The notes under the pieces were generated by a model, which was given only the letters and a program-made list of their open reading frames with translations, searched no databases and had not been told where the DNA came from. DNA of 64,000 nt from Halorhabdus tiamatea SARL4B (GTDB taxonomy: Archaea > Halobacteriota > Halobacteria > Halobacteriales > Haloarculaceae): assembly GCF_000470655.1 (NCBI RefSeq), contig NC_021921.1, forward strand, positions 2,743,566-2,807,565, read 5' to 3'. Below are positions 17,023 to 24,875 of the stretch, piece by piece. A program made the translations under genes and the position numbers. Position 1 is the first letter of the stretch; every line of letters starts with the position of its first letter.

Positions 17023-17412
17023 TTACAGCCCCCCGAGGAACGTCGGCACGCTGGCGACGGCGATCGCCCCGGTGATCACCAGCGACGCGTAGAAACTCTG
17101 GTCTTGTCGCTCGAGTCCGAGACCGAGGTCGACGAACAACAGCCGGACGCCGTTGAGCATGTGAAAGACCGCGACGGCGAGGAGTCCGACTTCGAGCAAC
17201 CGGACGATCGCCAGCGCTTCGAGGCCGCCCAGTGTGCCATTGTAAAGCTCCGCGCCGCCCGTCGCCGTACTCAACACGGCGATGTGCGTGAACAGGTACC
17301 CCACGAGCACCCAGCCGGTGAACTTGTGGAGCACCCACGCCCACATCCCGGCGGAGAACTCGCGCCATCGCCCGAAGTCCTCGACGGCTCCGCGGTCGTA
17401 GGTTTGGGCCAT
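17023..17412 (-). CDS. sdhC: Succinate dehydrogenase cytochrome b subunit
   Basis: 129 residues with three membrane helices. The N-terminal WVLHKFTGW matches the family H-x-x-(S/T)-G signature around the quinone site, and THIAVL carries a probable axial heme histidine. It is the first gene of the sdhCDBA operon. An AT-rich patch at about 17436-17445 lies some 28 bases above the ATG and may be its promoter. Confidence 0.92.
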   Translation of the reverse strand: MAQTYDRGAVEDFGRWREFSAGMWAWVLHKFTGWVLVGYLFTHIAVLSTATGGAELYNGTLGGLEALAIVRLLEVGLLAVAVFHMLNGVRLLFVDLGLGLERQDQSFYASLVITGAIAVASVPTFLGGL

Positions 17413-17503
17413 ACTGGCACACGACGGCCCGGACTATCATAGTTGTTGTCCCCGGGTTACGATTCGCCGGTTTCGGGTGGCGATCGTCGGCTGGAATTGT
17501 GCC

Positions 17504-19732
17504 TCACTCGACGACGGTCGTCTCTTCGACGGCGACTGTCTGCTCGGCGACGATATCGCGAGCAGACCGACCCACGAGAACGGTGTAGTCGCCGTCCGTT
17601 GCGACCCAGGCACCCTCTTCGACGTCGTAGTAGGCGAACGCACGAGCGTCGACGTCCAGTGACACTGTCGTCGTCTCACCCGCGTCCAGTTCGACCGTCT
17701 CGAAGCCGGCGAGGGCTTTCGGCGGCCGGTCGAGCGGCGCGTCTGCCGGGCCGAGGTACACCTGGACGACATCTCGCCCCGGGCGGTCCCCAACGTTCTC
17801 GACGTCTACTTCGACGGTCGCGCCCGGTTGGCCGTCGTTCTCGACAGTCACGTCCGCGTACGTGAAGTCAGTGTAGCTCAGGCCGTGGCCGAAGGCGAAC
17901 TGCGGTTCGATCCCTTCGGCGTCGAAGTGGCGGTAGCCGACGAAGACGCCCTCGTCGTACTCGGCTTCGAGCCCGACTCCCGGGTAGCGCTCCTCGGACG
18001 ACGCCGGGTAGTCGTCGAGCCGGCGGCCGAACGTGACCGGCAACCGGCCGCTCGGGTCGGTGTCGCCGAACAGGACAGACGCCGTCGCGTGGCCGTCTTC
18101 CTGACCGGGATACCAGGTCTCGACGATCGCGTCGACGTCGCCGGCCCACGGCATCCGGATCGGGCCGGCCGTGTTACAGACAACCACAGTCTGCTCGGCG
18201 GCGTCGGCGACGGCCGCGACGAGTCGGTCTTGTTCGCCCGGGAGCCACAGTGATCGGTCTGCGCCTTCCGTCGCGTCGTCCTGGACGACAATCACTGCGA
18301 CGTCTGCCTGCCGGGCAGCGACGACTGCATCGCCCACCCCTGGCGCGCCATCGTCGCTACCGGATGCTCCTGGAGCGAACTCCGAGAGGTCGAAGTCCAT
18401 ACCCGCCACGCCTTCGGTGTCGTCGATCGGTTCGGTTCCGCGGGCGAAGGCGACGCGGGTGTCGCCGTCGACGCGCTCGCGAATTCCCTCGAGCGGACTC
18501 ACCGTGCGCTCCGGCGTGACTCGCGAACTCCCGCCGCCGCCGACCTTCGCCGTGTCGGCGTTGGGTCCAATCACGGCGATCGAGTCAGTTTCGGGCGAGA
18601 GCGGGAGTACGTCCCCTTCGTTCCGGAGGAGGACTGCGCCGCGCTCGGCGACCCGCGTTGCCACGTCGCGGTGTTCCTCGGTACCGAGCGCACCGCTTGG
18701 CTGCTCGTCGTCGAACAGCCCGAAGCGATCCATCTGTCCGAAGACGCGCCTAATCTTTTCGTCGATGTCCGACTCGGCGACCTGCCCGCGCCGGACTGCC
18801 TCCGGGAGCTCGACTTCGAACGGGCTTCGATCGAAGAGGTTCGGATTGACGTTCTCGCCGAGCCACGGCGACGTCGCGAGTTTCGCGATCGATTGTTTGG
18901 GCAGCGCGTCGGGCAATCCGTCGATTACGTCGTGTAAGAGACTCTCCTCTGCGTGCCACTGAGTCACCGGGATCCCGGGCATGTCGACGTCGAGGCCGGC
19001 GTTGGCAGCGGCGACGCCGTCGGAGGTCGCCCACCAGTCGCTGACGACGTACCCTTCGAATCCCCACTCGTCTTTGAGGAGGTCTTTCAGCAACCACTCG
19101 TGTTCTGTCGCGTAGGTTCCGTTGATGCGGTTGTAGGCAGCCATCACCGACCCGACATCGGCCTCTTTGATCGCCGCCTCGAAGGCCGGCAGGTAGATCT
19201 CCCGGAGCGCGCGCTCGCTCACCTCGGCGCTCACTTCGTGGCGATCCTGCTCCTGGTTGTTGGCGACGAAGTGCTTCGCGGTGGCGATCGCGCCGGCGTC
19301 CTGGACTCCCTCGACGGTCCCGACAGCCAGCCGACTCGCCAGGTACGGGTCCTCGCTGTAATACTCGAACGTCCGGCCGCCCTGGGGCACTCGAACGATG
19401 TTGAACCCTGGCGCGAGCAAGACGTCCTGGTCAGCACCGAGTGTCTCCCGGCCGAGAGCCTCGCCCTGCTCGTGGGCGAGGTCGTCGTCCCAGGCGGCAG
19501 CCAGCGCGATCGACGCCGGGAACGCCGTCGCCGTGCCCGGCCGAACGCCCAGCGGCCCGTCGACCATCGAAACTGAGGGAATGTCGAGCCGTTCGACGCC
19601 CGGGAGAAATCCCGTCGCGAGTTCGGCCGGGTCGTCCTCGCCGTGAACGAGGTCGAGTTTCTCTTCGAGCGTGAGTCGGTCGATCAGCGCCTCGATCCGG
19701 TCTGTCGTATCGTCCGTGTCGGTGGTGGCCAT
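17504..19732 (-). CDS. Glycoside hydrolase family 3 (beta-glucosidase-like)
   Basis: 742 residues. GH3 enzymes remove terminal beta-linked glucose, xylose or similar residues by a retaining mechanism. The N-terminal barrel contains TAKHFVANNQ (K153-H154) and the nucleophile D232 in YVVSDWW. The alpha/beta sandwich domain starts near residue 380 and a fibronectin-III-like domain occupies about 630-720. No signal peptide is present, so it likely acts inside the cell on imported oligosaccharides. The upstream palindrome at 19791-19802 may be an operator. The exact sugar specificity cannot be read from sequence. Confidence 0.93.
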   Translation of the reverse strand: MATTDTDDTTDRIEALIDRLTLEEKLDLVHGEDDPAELATGFLPGVERLDIPSVSMVDGPLGVRPGTATAFPASIALAAAWDDDLAHEQGEALGRETLGADQDVLLAPGFNIVRVPQGGRTFEYYSEDPYLASRLAVGTVEGVQDAGAIATAKHFVANNQEQDRHEVSAEVSERALREIYLPAFEAAIKEADVGSVMAAYNRINGTYATEHEWLLKDLLKDEWGFEGYVVSDWWATSDGVAAANAGLDVDMPGIPVTQWHAEESLLHDVIDGLPDALPKQSIAKLATSPWLGENVNPNLFDRSPFEVELPEAVRRGQVAESDIDEKIRRVFGQMDRFGLFDDEQPSGALGTEEHRDVATRVAERGAVLLRNEGDVLPLSPETDSIAVIGPNADTAKVGGGGSSRVTPERTVSPLEGIRERVDGDTRVAFARGTEPIDDTEGVAGMDFDLSEFAPGASGSDDGAPGVGDAVVAARQADVAVIVVQDDATEGADRSLWLPGEQDRLVAAVADAAEQTVVVCNTAGPIRMPWAGDVDAIVETWYPGQEDGHATASVLFGDTDPSGRLPVTFGRRLDDYPASSEERYPGVGLEAEYDEGVFVGYRHFDAEGIEPQFAFGHGLSYTDFTYADVTVENDGQPGATVEVDVENVGDRPGRDVVQVYLGPADAPLDRPPKALAGFETVELDAGETTTVSLDVDARAFAYYDVEEGAWVATDGDYTVLVGRSARDIVAEQTVAVEETTVVE

Positions 19733-19790
19733 GGTGATTGTCCTGCCGTGGTCTCACTGTCGGAATCCAGTGTCGAACCACTGTCTCTAC

Positions 19791-19802
19791 CAGTACGTAC
19801 TG
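19791..19802. promoter_or_regulatory. Candidate operator upstream of GH3 gene
   Basis: CAGTACGTACTG is a perfect 12-base palindrome 59-70 bases upstream of the GH3 ATG, followed at 19811-19818 by the palindrome TACTAGTA. Such dyads could bind a sugar-responsive regulator. No regulator gene is adjacent. Confidence 0.4.
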
Positions 19803-19952
19803 CACCGTGCTACTAGTAGTTGTTGTACTATCTCTTCGATGTTTACAAGGTGACGATATCGAGCTGGTCGACCGGCCCGTTCGAGTTCTCCCCGTGTGGT
19901 ACTGGCGTTCGCCCTCGTTGGCCGTGAGATTCACTGTGTGAGTTTCACAGAA

Positions 19953-19962
19953 CGTTTATTTG
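19953..19962 (+). promoter_or_regulatory. TATA-like promoter of hicBA
   Basis: CGTTTATTTG is centred about 27 bases upstream of the ATG at 19985, matching a leaderless haloarchaeal transcript. This favours that ATG over an earlier in-frame one at 19967. Confidence 0.55.
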
Positions 19963-19984
19963 GGTCGTGCACGTAATTTGTTTC

Positions 19985-20236
19985 ATGAGTACAGGTCGGG
20001 AGATCAGCCTGATCGAGAACGATTCCGGCCAGTGGTCGGCGATCGACGAGGAAACCGGCGTCGCCAGCCAGGGTGAAAGCCGCCAGGAAGCACTCGAAAA
20101 TCTCGACGAGGCTGTCGCGCTGCACAAGGGTGAGATCGGGGACCCCGTCGACGACGATCTCCGAGAGTGGGGGATCGATCCGGAGACGGTCCCCGACGAA
20201 CCCCGCGAACCCGACGCCCCCTGGTTTGAGGAATGA
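19985..20236 (+). CDS. hicB: HicB-family antitoxin
   Basis: About 83 residues. The N-terminal beta-alpha fold, with WSAIDEETGVASQGESRQEA and ENLDEAVALH, is the degenerate RNase-H-like HicB domain that caps the HicA toxin. The remainder is an acidic tail instead of a DNA-binding domain. It overlaps the downstream hicA by four bases (ATGA). The order antitoxin-toxin is the reverse of the E. coli layout but common elsewhere. It is likely autoregulated with HicA. Confidence 0.85.
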   Translation: MSTGREISLIENDSGQWSAIDEETGVASQGESRQEALENLDEAVALHKGEIGDPVDDDLREWGIDPETVPDEPREPDAPWFEE

Positions 20237-20478
20237 GCCGGCGACGGTTCACGGGCGAAGACGTGGCGTCAGTGTTGATCGATATGGACTACTATCCTGT
20301 TGATCGAACCGGGAGCCACCTCAAACCCCGCTATCAACACCCCAACACGGGCGAAGTACGGAACGTGACCGTGCCGATGGGGGGCGAAATCCAGACTGGA
20401 ACGTTGCGAAATATCGCCGATCAGTGCGGCGCCCAGGACTTCGAGGCGTTCTGCGAGTGGATCGACGACCATCAGTGA
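20233..20478 (+). CDS. hicA: HicA-family mRNA interferase toxin
   Basis: 81 residues with a double-stranded-RNA-binding-like fold. The expected catalytic histidine is H29 in RTGSHLKPR, followed by the strand NVTVPMGGEI and a C-terminal helix. HicA toxins cleave mRNA when freed from HicB. Start is coupled to the hicB stop by an ATGA overlap. The module sits next to a tRNA-Leu gene with signs of past integration, a common place for toxin-antitoxin modules. Confidence 0.87.
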   Translation: MSRRRFTGEDVASVLIDMDYYPVDRTGSHLKPRYQHPNTGEVRNVTVPMGGEIQTGTLRNIADQCGAQDFEAFCEWIDDHQ

Positions 20479-20826
20479 GTGATGACATTCCGCCGACTGA
20501 CTTCCGAGCTCTCGTTTGCTCCGTTCACGGCGGAGCCGTTCACATTTCCGAGACGCTTCTGACGGTCGCGTCTCGACGCATCTTCGCGCGGCCTTGCCGC
20601 GAATGGTCCGAGAGAGCGTACGCTCCCTCGCTACTCACGAGAACCCTACGGGAGCGGATCTTGCGTCCGCGGCTGTGTATAGATTTGTCTACGCGATGAC
20701 TTTGTCCGAGAGATTTTGCGAGGGAAGACCGCTCCAGCTCACGGCGCGACGCGCCGTTCGCTTCGAGGTCGCTTCGCGACCTCGCCGACCTTCCTGCACT
20801 TGCGAGGGGCCGCGTGGGCCCGCCAG
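20479..20826. other. Non-coding spacer with partial tRNA-Leu copy
   Basis: No convincing gene. It contains several short G+C hairpins (for example CGCGGCCTTGCCGCG near 20586) and, at 20644-20670, a direct repeat of the anticodon/variable-arm part of the adjacent tRNA-Leu(CAA). It is probably the scar of a lost element. Confidence 0.55.
20644..20670 (-). pseudogene. tRNA-Leu(CAA) fragment
   Basis: Matches the variable arm and anticodon arm of the intact gene (20856-20882) at 26 of 27 bases, in the same orientation; the anticodon loop base has changed. No D, T or acceptor arm is recognisable around it. It suggests past integration or rearrangement at this tRNA. Confidence 0.65.
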
Positions 20827-20910
20827 TGCGAGGGATGCGATTTGAACGCATGGACCCCTACGGGAGCGGATCTTGAGTCCGCCGCCGTTTCCAGGCTTGG
20901 CTACCCTCGC
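20827..20910 (-). tRNA. tRNA-Leu (CAA)
   Basis: An 84-base tRNA on the minus strand. The acceptor stem GCGAGGG/CCCTCGC, leucine-type D arm, anticodon loop CTCAAGA (anticodon CAA), long variable arm, T loop TTCAAAT and discriminator A are all present. No intron and no encoded CCA. Confidence 0.95.
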
Positions 20911-21032
20911 ACGCATCCGAATCCAGTCCGTTCTGGGGGTTAAATGGCCCGGTTTCGATCGGGGGTGACGGCGGTCGTTGGAAGTTGTCACAGCCGACGG
21001 AATTACCCGTTTGTGAGTCGTCCTCCCCAGTA

Positions 21033-21515
21033 ATGGACGAACATACGCGCGACGACAGCGTCGGGCCGCCGGCGGGGTCGCCGACGGGGTGGGACCCCGA
21101 CGCCGAGCAATGGGAGCACGCGACCCTCCGGCGTGCAGTCGTCCACGGCGTCGCGCTGTACAACGACGGCGCGTTCCACGAATCGCATGATTGCTTCGAA
21201 GACGAGTGGTTCAACTACGGGCGTGGCACCACCGAGAGTGCGTTCCTCCACGGGATGGTCCAGGTCGCTGCGGGCGCGTACAAACACTACGACTTCGAGA
21301 ACGACGACGGGATGCGGAGTCTCTTCGAGACTGCCCTGCAGTACCTCCGGGACGTTCCGCGTGACTACTACGGGATTGACCTGCTCGACGTGCGAACCAC
21401 CGTCACGAACGCGATTGCCGATCCGGACGCGCTCGATGGGTGGATCATTACCCTTGACGGCGAAGCCCCTGAGGCCCGGGACGCCGATTATCAGTACGCC
21501 GAACGCCTTGGGTAA
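21033..21515 (+). CDS. DUF309-family protein
   Basis: About 160 residues from the ATG at 21033, preferred to an upstream in-frame start at 20985 because the family-like sequence begins after it. The signature [20 protein letters not shown], followed by [15 protein letters not shown], is characteristic of DUF309, a helical family with conserved His/Glu residues and no established activity. It is monocistronic. Confidence 0.85.
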   Translation: MDEHTRDDSVGPPAGSPTGWDPDAEQWEHATLRRAVVHGVALYNDGAFHESHDCFEDEWFNYGRGTTESAFLHGMVQVAAGAYKHYDFENDDGMRSLFETALQYLRDVPRDYYGIDLLDVRTTVTNAIADPDALDGWIITLDGEAPEARDADYQYAERLG

Positions 21516-21522
21516 GGAGCGA

Positions 21523-21843
21523 TCAGTCGTCGTCCTCGTCGCCGGGTATGCGCCGAATTGCCTTTCGCCAGTTGTCTTTGGCCATCTCTCCTGGCGAGAG
21601 CGGATTGTACGCGACATCCGCCGCGGTCCGGGGATGCTCGTCGTCCCTGTCGGTTAGCTTTCGCCAAACGCCAACGACAGCGATGATTGCCAACGACCCG
21701 AAGAAGATGACTAACGGCAGGTCGGCCACCTCTTCGACCTGCGGTATCATGATGAGCGTGATCGCGACGAGCGGACCCGCCATGACGACGAACATGAGAG
21801 ACCAGATGAGCGAGTTACGCGATATCCCAAACCCACGATTCAT
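21523..21843 (-). CDS. Hypothetical protein with two membrane helices
   Basis: About 106 residues from the ATG at 21843; an upstream in-frame ATG at 21915 would add 24 residues. Two hydrophobic segments (SLMFVVMAGPLVAITLIMI and LVIFFGSLAIIAVVGVW) are separated by a short acidic loop. The C-terminal cytosolic tail contains YNPLSPGEMAKDNW. Family not recognised. It converges with the DUF309 gene, ending eight bases away. Confidence 0.6.
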   Translation of the reverse strand: MNRGFGISRNSLIWSLMFVVMAGPLVAITLIMIPQVEEVADLPLVIFFGSLAIIAVVGVWRKLTDRDDEHPRTAADVAYNPLSPGEMAKDNWRKAIRRIPGDEDDD

Positions 21844-22257
21844 TCCTACGCTGGTGCTTCTATATCGAGTCGTATGTTTCCACTGATTTGTGATTTCCAT
21901 GTGATGGTAACTCACTTGCCTCGCGTCGATATCGATCAGTCGATGTCAGAAGGGGGTTGATCAACGGGTCCCATTCGAGCGATACCGCAAATCGTGCGGC
22001 CTGAGGTGCTTCAGCGTTCGCTTTGGGGAATCGCCCTCGACAATCAGCCCCCGTCGAAACCATCAAGTTCTGTGTCCGGGATCATACTGGAGAATGTATC
22101 TCCACACCGAGAGCCGCGAGACGAGCACGCTCGACGTCGTCGGGATCAACGAATACTATGGCTGACACGCCGGCGTGCGGGCGATGTGCGCGCGTTCTCA
22201 GACCTTCGCGAACACTACCGTCGTCGATGGGTGGCCCGGACAGTCTTCGGCGATCGG
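21844..22257. other. Intergenic region, possible decayed coding
   Basis: No intact gene. On the minus strand around 22080-22170 a short run reading SAIVFVDPDDVERARLAALG looks protein-like before hitting a stop, suggesting a decayed gene. Nothing else stands out. Confidence 0.35.
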
Positions 22258-23061
22258 TCACTCCGTGTCGCCGGTCTCGCGTTCGGTCGACTCGACGAGC
22301 GGGTGTCGCGCGTAGTCGACGATTGTGATGTCCTCGATCGACTCTAAGCCTTCCTCCGTCGTGGTCTTGGCCATCTCCAGGTCGACTGGCTCCTCGACGG
22401 CGATGACGTAGGCGTCCATCTCTTCGATACCGAGCTCGGCGGCGGCTGTCGTCCGGTGGTGGCCGTCCGCGAGCAGGAGATTCCCGGCGTTGTCGATGAC
22501 CACCAGGGGCTCGGCGAGGCCGCGTTCGAGTTCGTACATCCGGCCTTCGAGTTCGTCACCGTACACTTTCGTCTGGGTCGGCGTGAGGTCGGCGAGGTCG
22601 ACGACCCGACGTTCCTGACGGGCATCGACGTCGTGGACGTCCTCGATCGTGTTCAGTAGCTGTTCGACCTTGTCGGGGGTCGCCCGCTCGATCTGGCTCC
22701 GAATGACGTCGGCGTTGGAAATGATCCCGACGAGCTGGCCGTCGTCGTCGAGGACGGGCAACCGCTGGATCCCCGACCGGAGGATGACACGGGCGACGTC
22801 GTCGAGATCCATATCAGGGTGGGCGACCATCAGGTCTTTCGACATCACCTCGGTAACCGGCAGGTCGTCGGCGGCGAGCAGAAGATCGCTCGCGCTCACG
22901 AAGCCATGTACGTCTCGACCACTGCAGACCGGAAATCCGGTGTGGCCCCCGCTGTCGGCAATGCGACTCGCTACGTCCGCAACTGTGTCCTCCGGCGCGA
23001 CCGTCGAGACCTCGTGGGTCATGTAATCTCCGACGGTCAGAGACTCCTCAGAACTGGCCAT
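22258..23061 (-). CDS. CBS-pair protein with ParB-like C-terminal domain
   Basis: About 267 residues. Two CBS motifs (about residues 10-60 and 70-125) form an adenosyl-ligand-binding Bateman module. Residues 150-225 contain LLADGHHRTTAAAELG, the core motif of the ParB/sulfiredoxin-like fold. In chromosomal ParB this fold binds CTP. The combination suggests a ligand-responsive sensor with nucleotide binding. The role is unknown; I would not call it a partition protein. An ATG at 23061 is preferred to a GTG one codon earlier. Confidence 0.8.
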   Translation of the reverse strand: MASSEESLTVGDYMTHEVSTVAPEDTVADVASRIADSGGHTGFPVCSGRDVHGFVSASDLLLAADDLPVTEVMSKDLMVAHPDMDLDDVARVILRSGIQRLPVLDDDGQLVGIISNADVIRSQIERATPDKVEQLLNTIEDVHDVDARQERRVVDLADLTPTQTKVYGDELEGRMYELERGLAEPLVVIDNAGNLLLADGHHRTTAAAELGIEEMDAYVIAVEEPVDLEMAKTTTEEGLESIEDITIVDYARHPLVESTERETGDTE

Positions 23062-23109
23062 CACTATCGGTGCGTGATCCGCAGGTAAAAATCTCTCGCT
23101 GGAAGCGCG

Positions 23110-24774
23110 TCACGTCCCGTCGTTGTCGTCTACTGCGCTCCGGTCCGGTTCGTCGTCTACTGCGCTCCGGTCCGGTTCGTCGTCTCGCTCCGTGGCCGAG
23201 TCGGACTCCCCGACTCGATAGCGGTCCACGGGATCATCGGACCGGTCCGCTCCCGAATCGCTGGCGCGGATCGTCTCGGGGCGGGACGCCGTCGGTGTGG
23301 CGGCCTCCGGCAAGTCAGTGTCCACTCCCAGGAGGTCGAAGGGCAACTGGGACGGATGCATTTCGAGGACGTCGAGGAACCGATCGGTGACGATATCCCC
23401 AACGATGTGCTGGAGATCGTCGTTGCTGCTGTCCTCTAAGACCCCGAGTTCGAGTTGTGCACCGGCCATGTCAGCGTGGCCGCCGGCGCTGCCGATCTGG
23501 CCGAAGGCGGTCCGCAGTGTCTCTCCGAGGTCCAGATCTGTTCCCCGTGAACGTGCGGAGACGTACACTGTCCCGGCATCCAATCCGTAGACCAGCGTCG
23601 TCGTGACGTCTTCGATCGCGAGCAGGCGGTCTGCGGCCTGTGCGAGGGCGTCCCTGTCACGTAACTCGCCGACGCCGCTCACGACCACGGGACCGTGGCG
23701 CGTCCGACTGTGGATCGCTTCGGCGATCGTCTCGAGAGTATCGGAACTCATACTTGGCTCCTCGATCCGCTCGAGGACGCCTAAATCCGCGTTCTGGAGC
23801 AGGAACGCGGCGGCCTCGAAGTCGGCGACTGAGACCTCCCGCGTGAACTCGTCGGTGTCGACCCTGATCCCGAACAACAGTGCCGTCGCGAGCGTCTCTG
23901 TGGGGTCGATATCGAGCCGTCTGAGGTAGTCCACTAGTAACGTACTCGTCGCTCCGACGCCGCTTCGGAGGTCGGTGAAGGCTGCGCTGATCGGACCGCG
24001 TGGCGGATGGTGGTCGATGACGACATCGACTGTTGTCTCTGGTGGCAGCCCGTCGTTGATCCCCGGGCGGCCGTGATCGACCAGCGCGAACCCGCCGAAC
24101 TCCGAGAGGTCCGCATCCGGCTCCAGCGCCCTGAGATCGAGTTCGAGCAAGTTGACGAACGCGCGGTTCTGCTGGTGGTTGATCGACCCGTAGTAACACG
24201 CTGTGGCCGACTGGCCCATGCGCTCGGCGATCCGGACCAGCGCGAGGGCGCTCGCGATGGCGTCGGGATCCGGATTGTCGTGCATCACGACCGCGAGCGT
24301 CCCCTCGATGTCTTCGATCACACGACGGAGTTTGTGGACTGAGATGCCACCCGTCTCGATGCGCTCACTAAGATGGGAGCCAAGCACCGCGCCAGGATCG
24401 ACGACTCGGTCGGCGACGGATCTGAGATCGGCCAGTGCCGCCTCACGCTGCCCGGTTTGCCCTTCTCTCCCGTCGGCACCCGCGTACACCAGCAGGAAGG
24501 CGGCTGGGAACGCCCGACGAGCCGCATGTGCGATCAGCAGGTTCTCCGCAAGTGTCTCGGCCGTAACGACGACTGTCTCGACGTCTGCCTCGACCGCCGC
24601 CAGTTGTGTCTGAGAGGTCGGATCGACGGACAGTGTCTCGGCCGCGTCGGTCTCACAGGGTTGATCGGTCTCCTCGTCGGATCCAGTGACCAGCAGACGG
24701 CCGGGTCGGTCACACAGCGAGTCGATGACGGCCCGAGCGATCGAGCCGGTTCCCACCACCAGCCGCGTGCGCAT
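23110..24774 (-). CDS. Rossmann (TrkA-N-like) plus DHH/DHHA1 phosphoesterase
   Basis: 554 residues. The N terminus, RLVVGTGSIARAVIDSL, begins a TrkA-N-like NAD-binding domain (to about residue 140). A DHH phosphoesterase follows, with HDNPDPDAIAS (165-175), DHG (233-235) and DHH (254-256). The DHHA1 domain contains GSAGGHADMAGAQ. DHH enzymes hydrolyse nanoRNA, pAp or cyclic di-nucleotides. The fused nucleotide-sensing domain occurs in euryarchaea, but the substrate is not settled. The last 60 residues are disordered, and the 3' end contains a 27-base tandem duplication giving the repeat DEPDRSAVD. Confidence 0.88.
   Translation of the reverse strand: MRTRLVVGTGSIARAVIDSLCDRPGRLLVTGSDEETDQPCETDAAETLSVDPTSQTQLAAVEADVETVVVTAETLAENLLIAHAARRAFPAAFLLVYAGADGREGQTGQREAALADLRSVADRVVDPGAVLGSHLSERIETGGISVHKLRRVIEDIEGTLAVVMHDNPDPDAIASALALVRIAERMGQSATACYYGSINHQQNRAFVNLLELDLRALEPDADLSEFGGFALVDHGRPGINDGLPPETTVDVVIDHHPPRGPISAAFTDLRSGVGATSTLLVDYLRRLDIDPTETLATALLFGIRVDTDEFTREVSVADFEAAAFLLQNADLGVLERIEEPSMSSDTLETIAEAIHSRTRHGPVVVSGVGELRDRDALAQAADRLLAIEDVTTTLVYGLDAGTVYVSARSRGTDLDLGETLRTAFGQIGSAGGHADMAGAQLELGVLEDSSNDDLQHIVGDIVTDRFLDVLEMHPSQLPFDLLGVDTDLPEAATPTASRPETIRASDSGADRSDDPVDRYRVGESDSATERDDEPDRSAVDDEPDRSAVDDNDGT
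23131..23184. repeat. 27-base tandem duplication at 3' end of DHH gene
   Basis: Two perfect adjacent copies (23131-23157, 23158-23184). The unit is a multiple of three, so it simply repeats nine residues in the disordered tail. Confidence 0.9.
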
Positions 24775-24875
24775 GGTCTGACCATCGGGCCAAGGAACCT
24801 AAAACCCCTGTCTCATCGTTGGACTGGTATTCGGGTGTTGGATTGTCGAGTTCTGGCGATGGAGTCCCGCCGTGG

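Noticed and set aside
22258-23061. Chromosome partition ParB
   Set aside because: It has CBS domains, only the ParB-like fold and no HTH DNA-binding domain or ParA neighbour.
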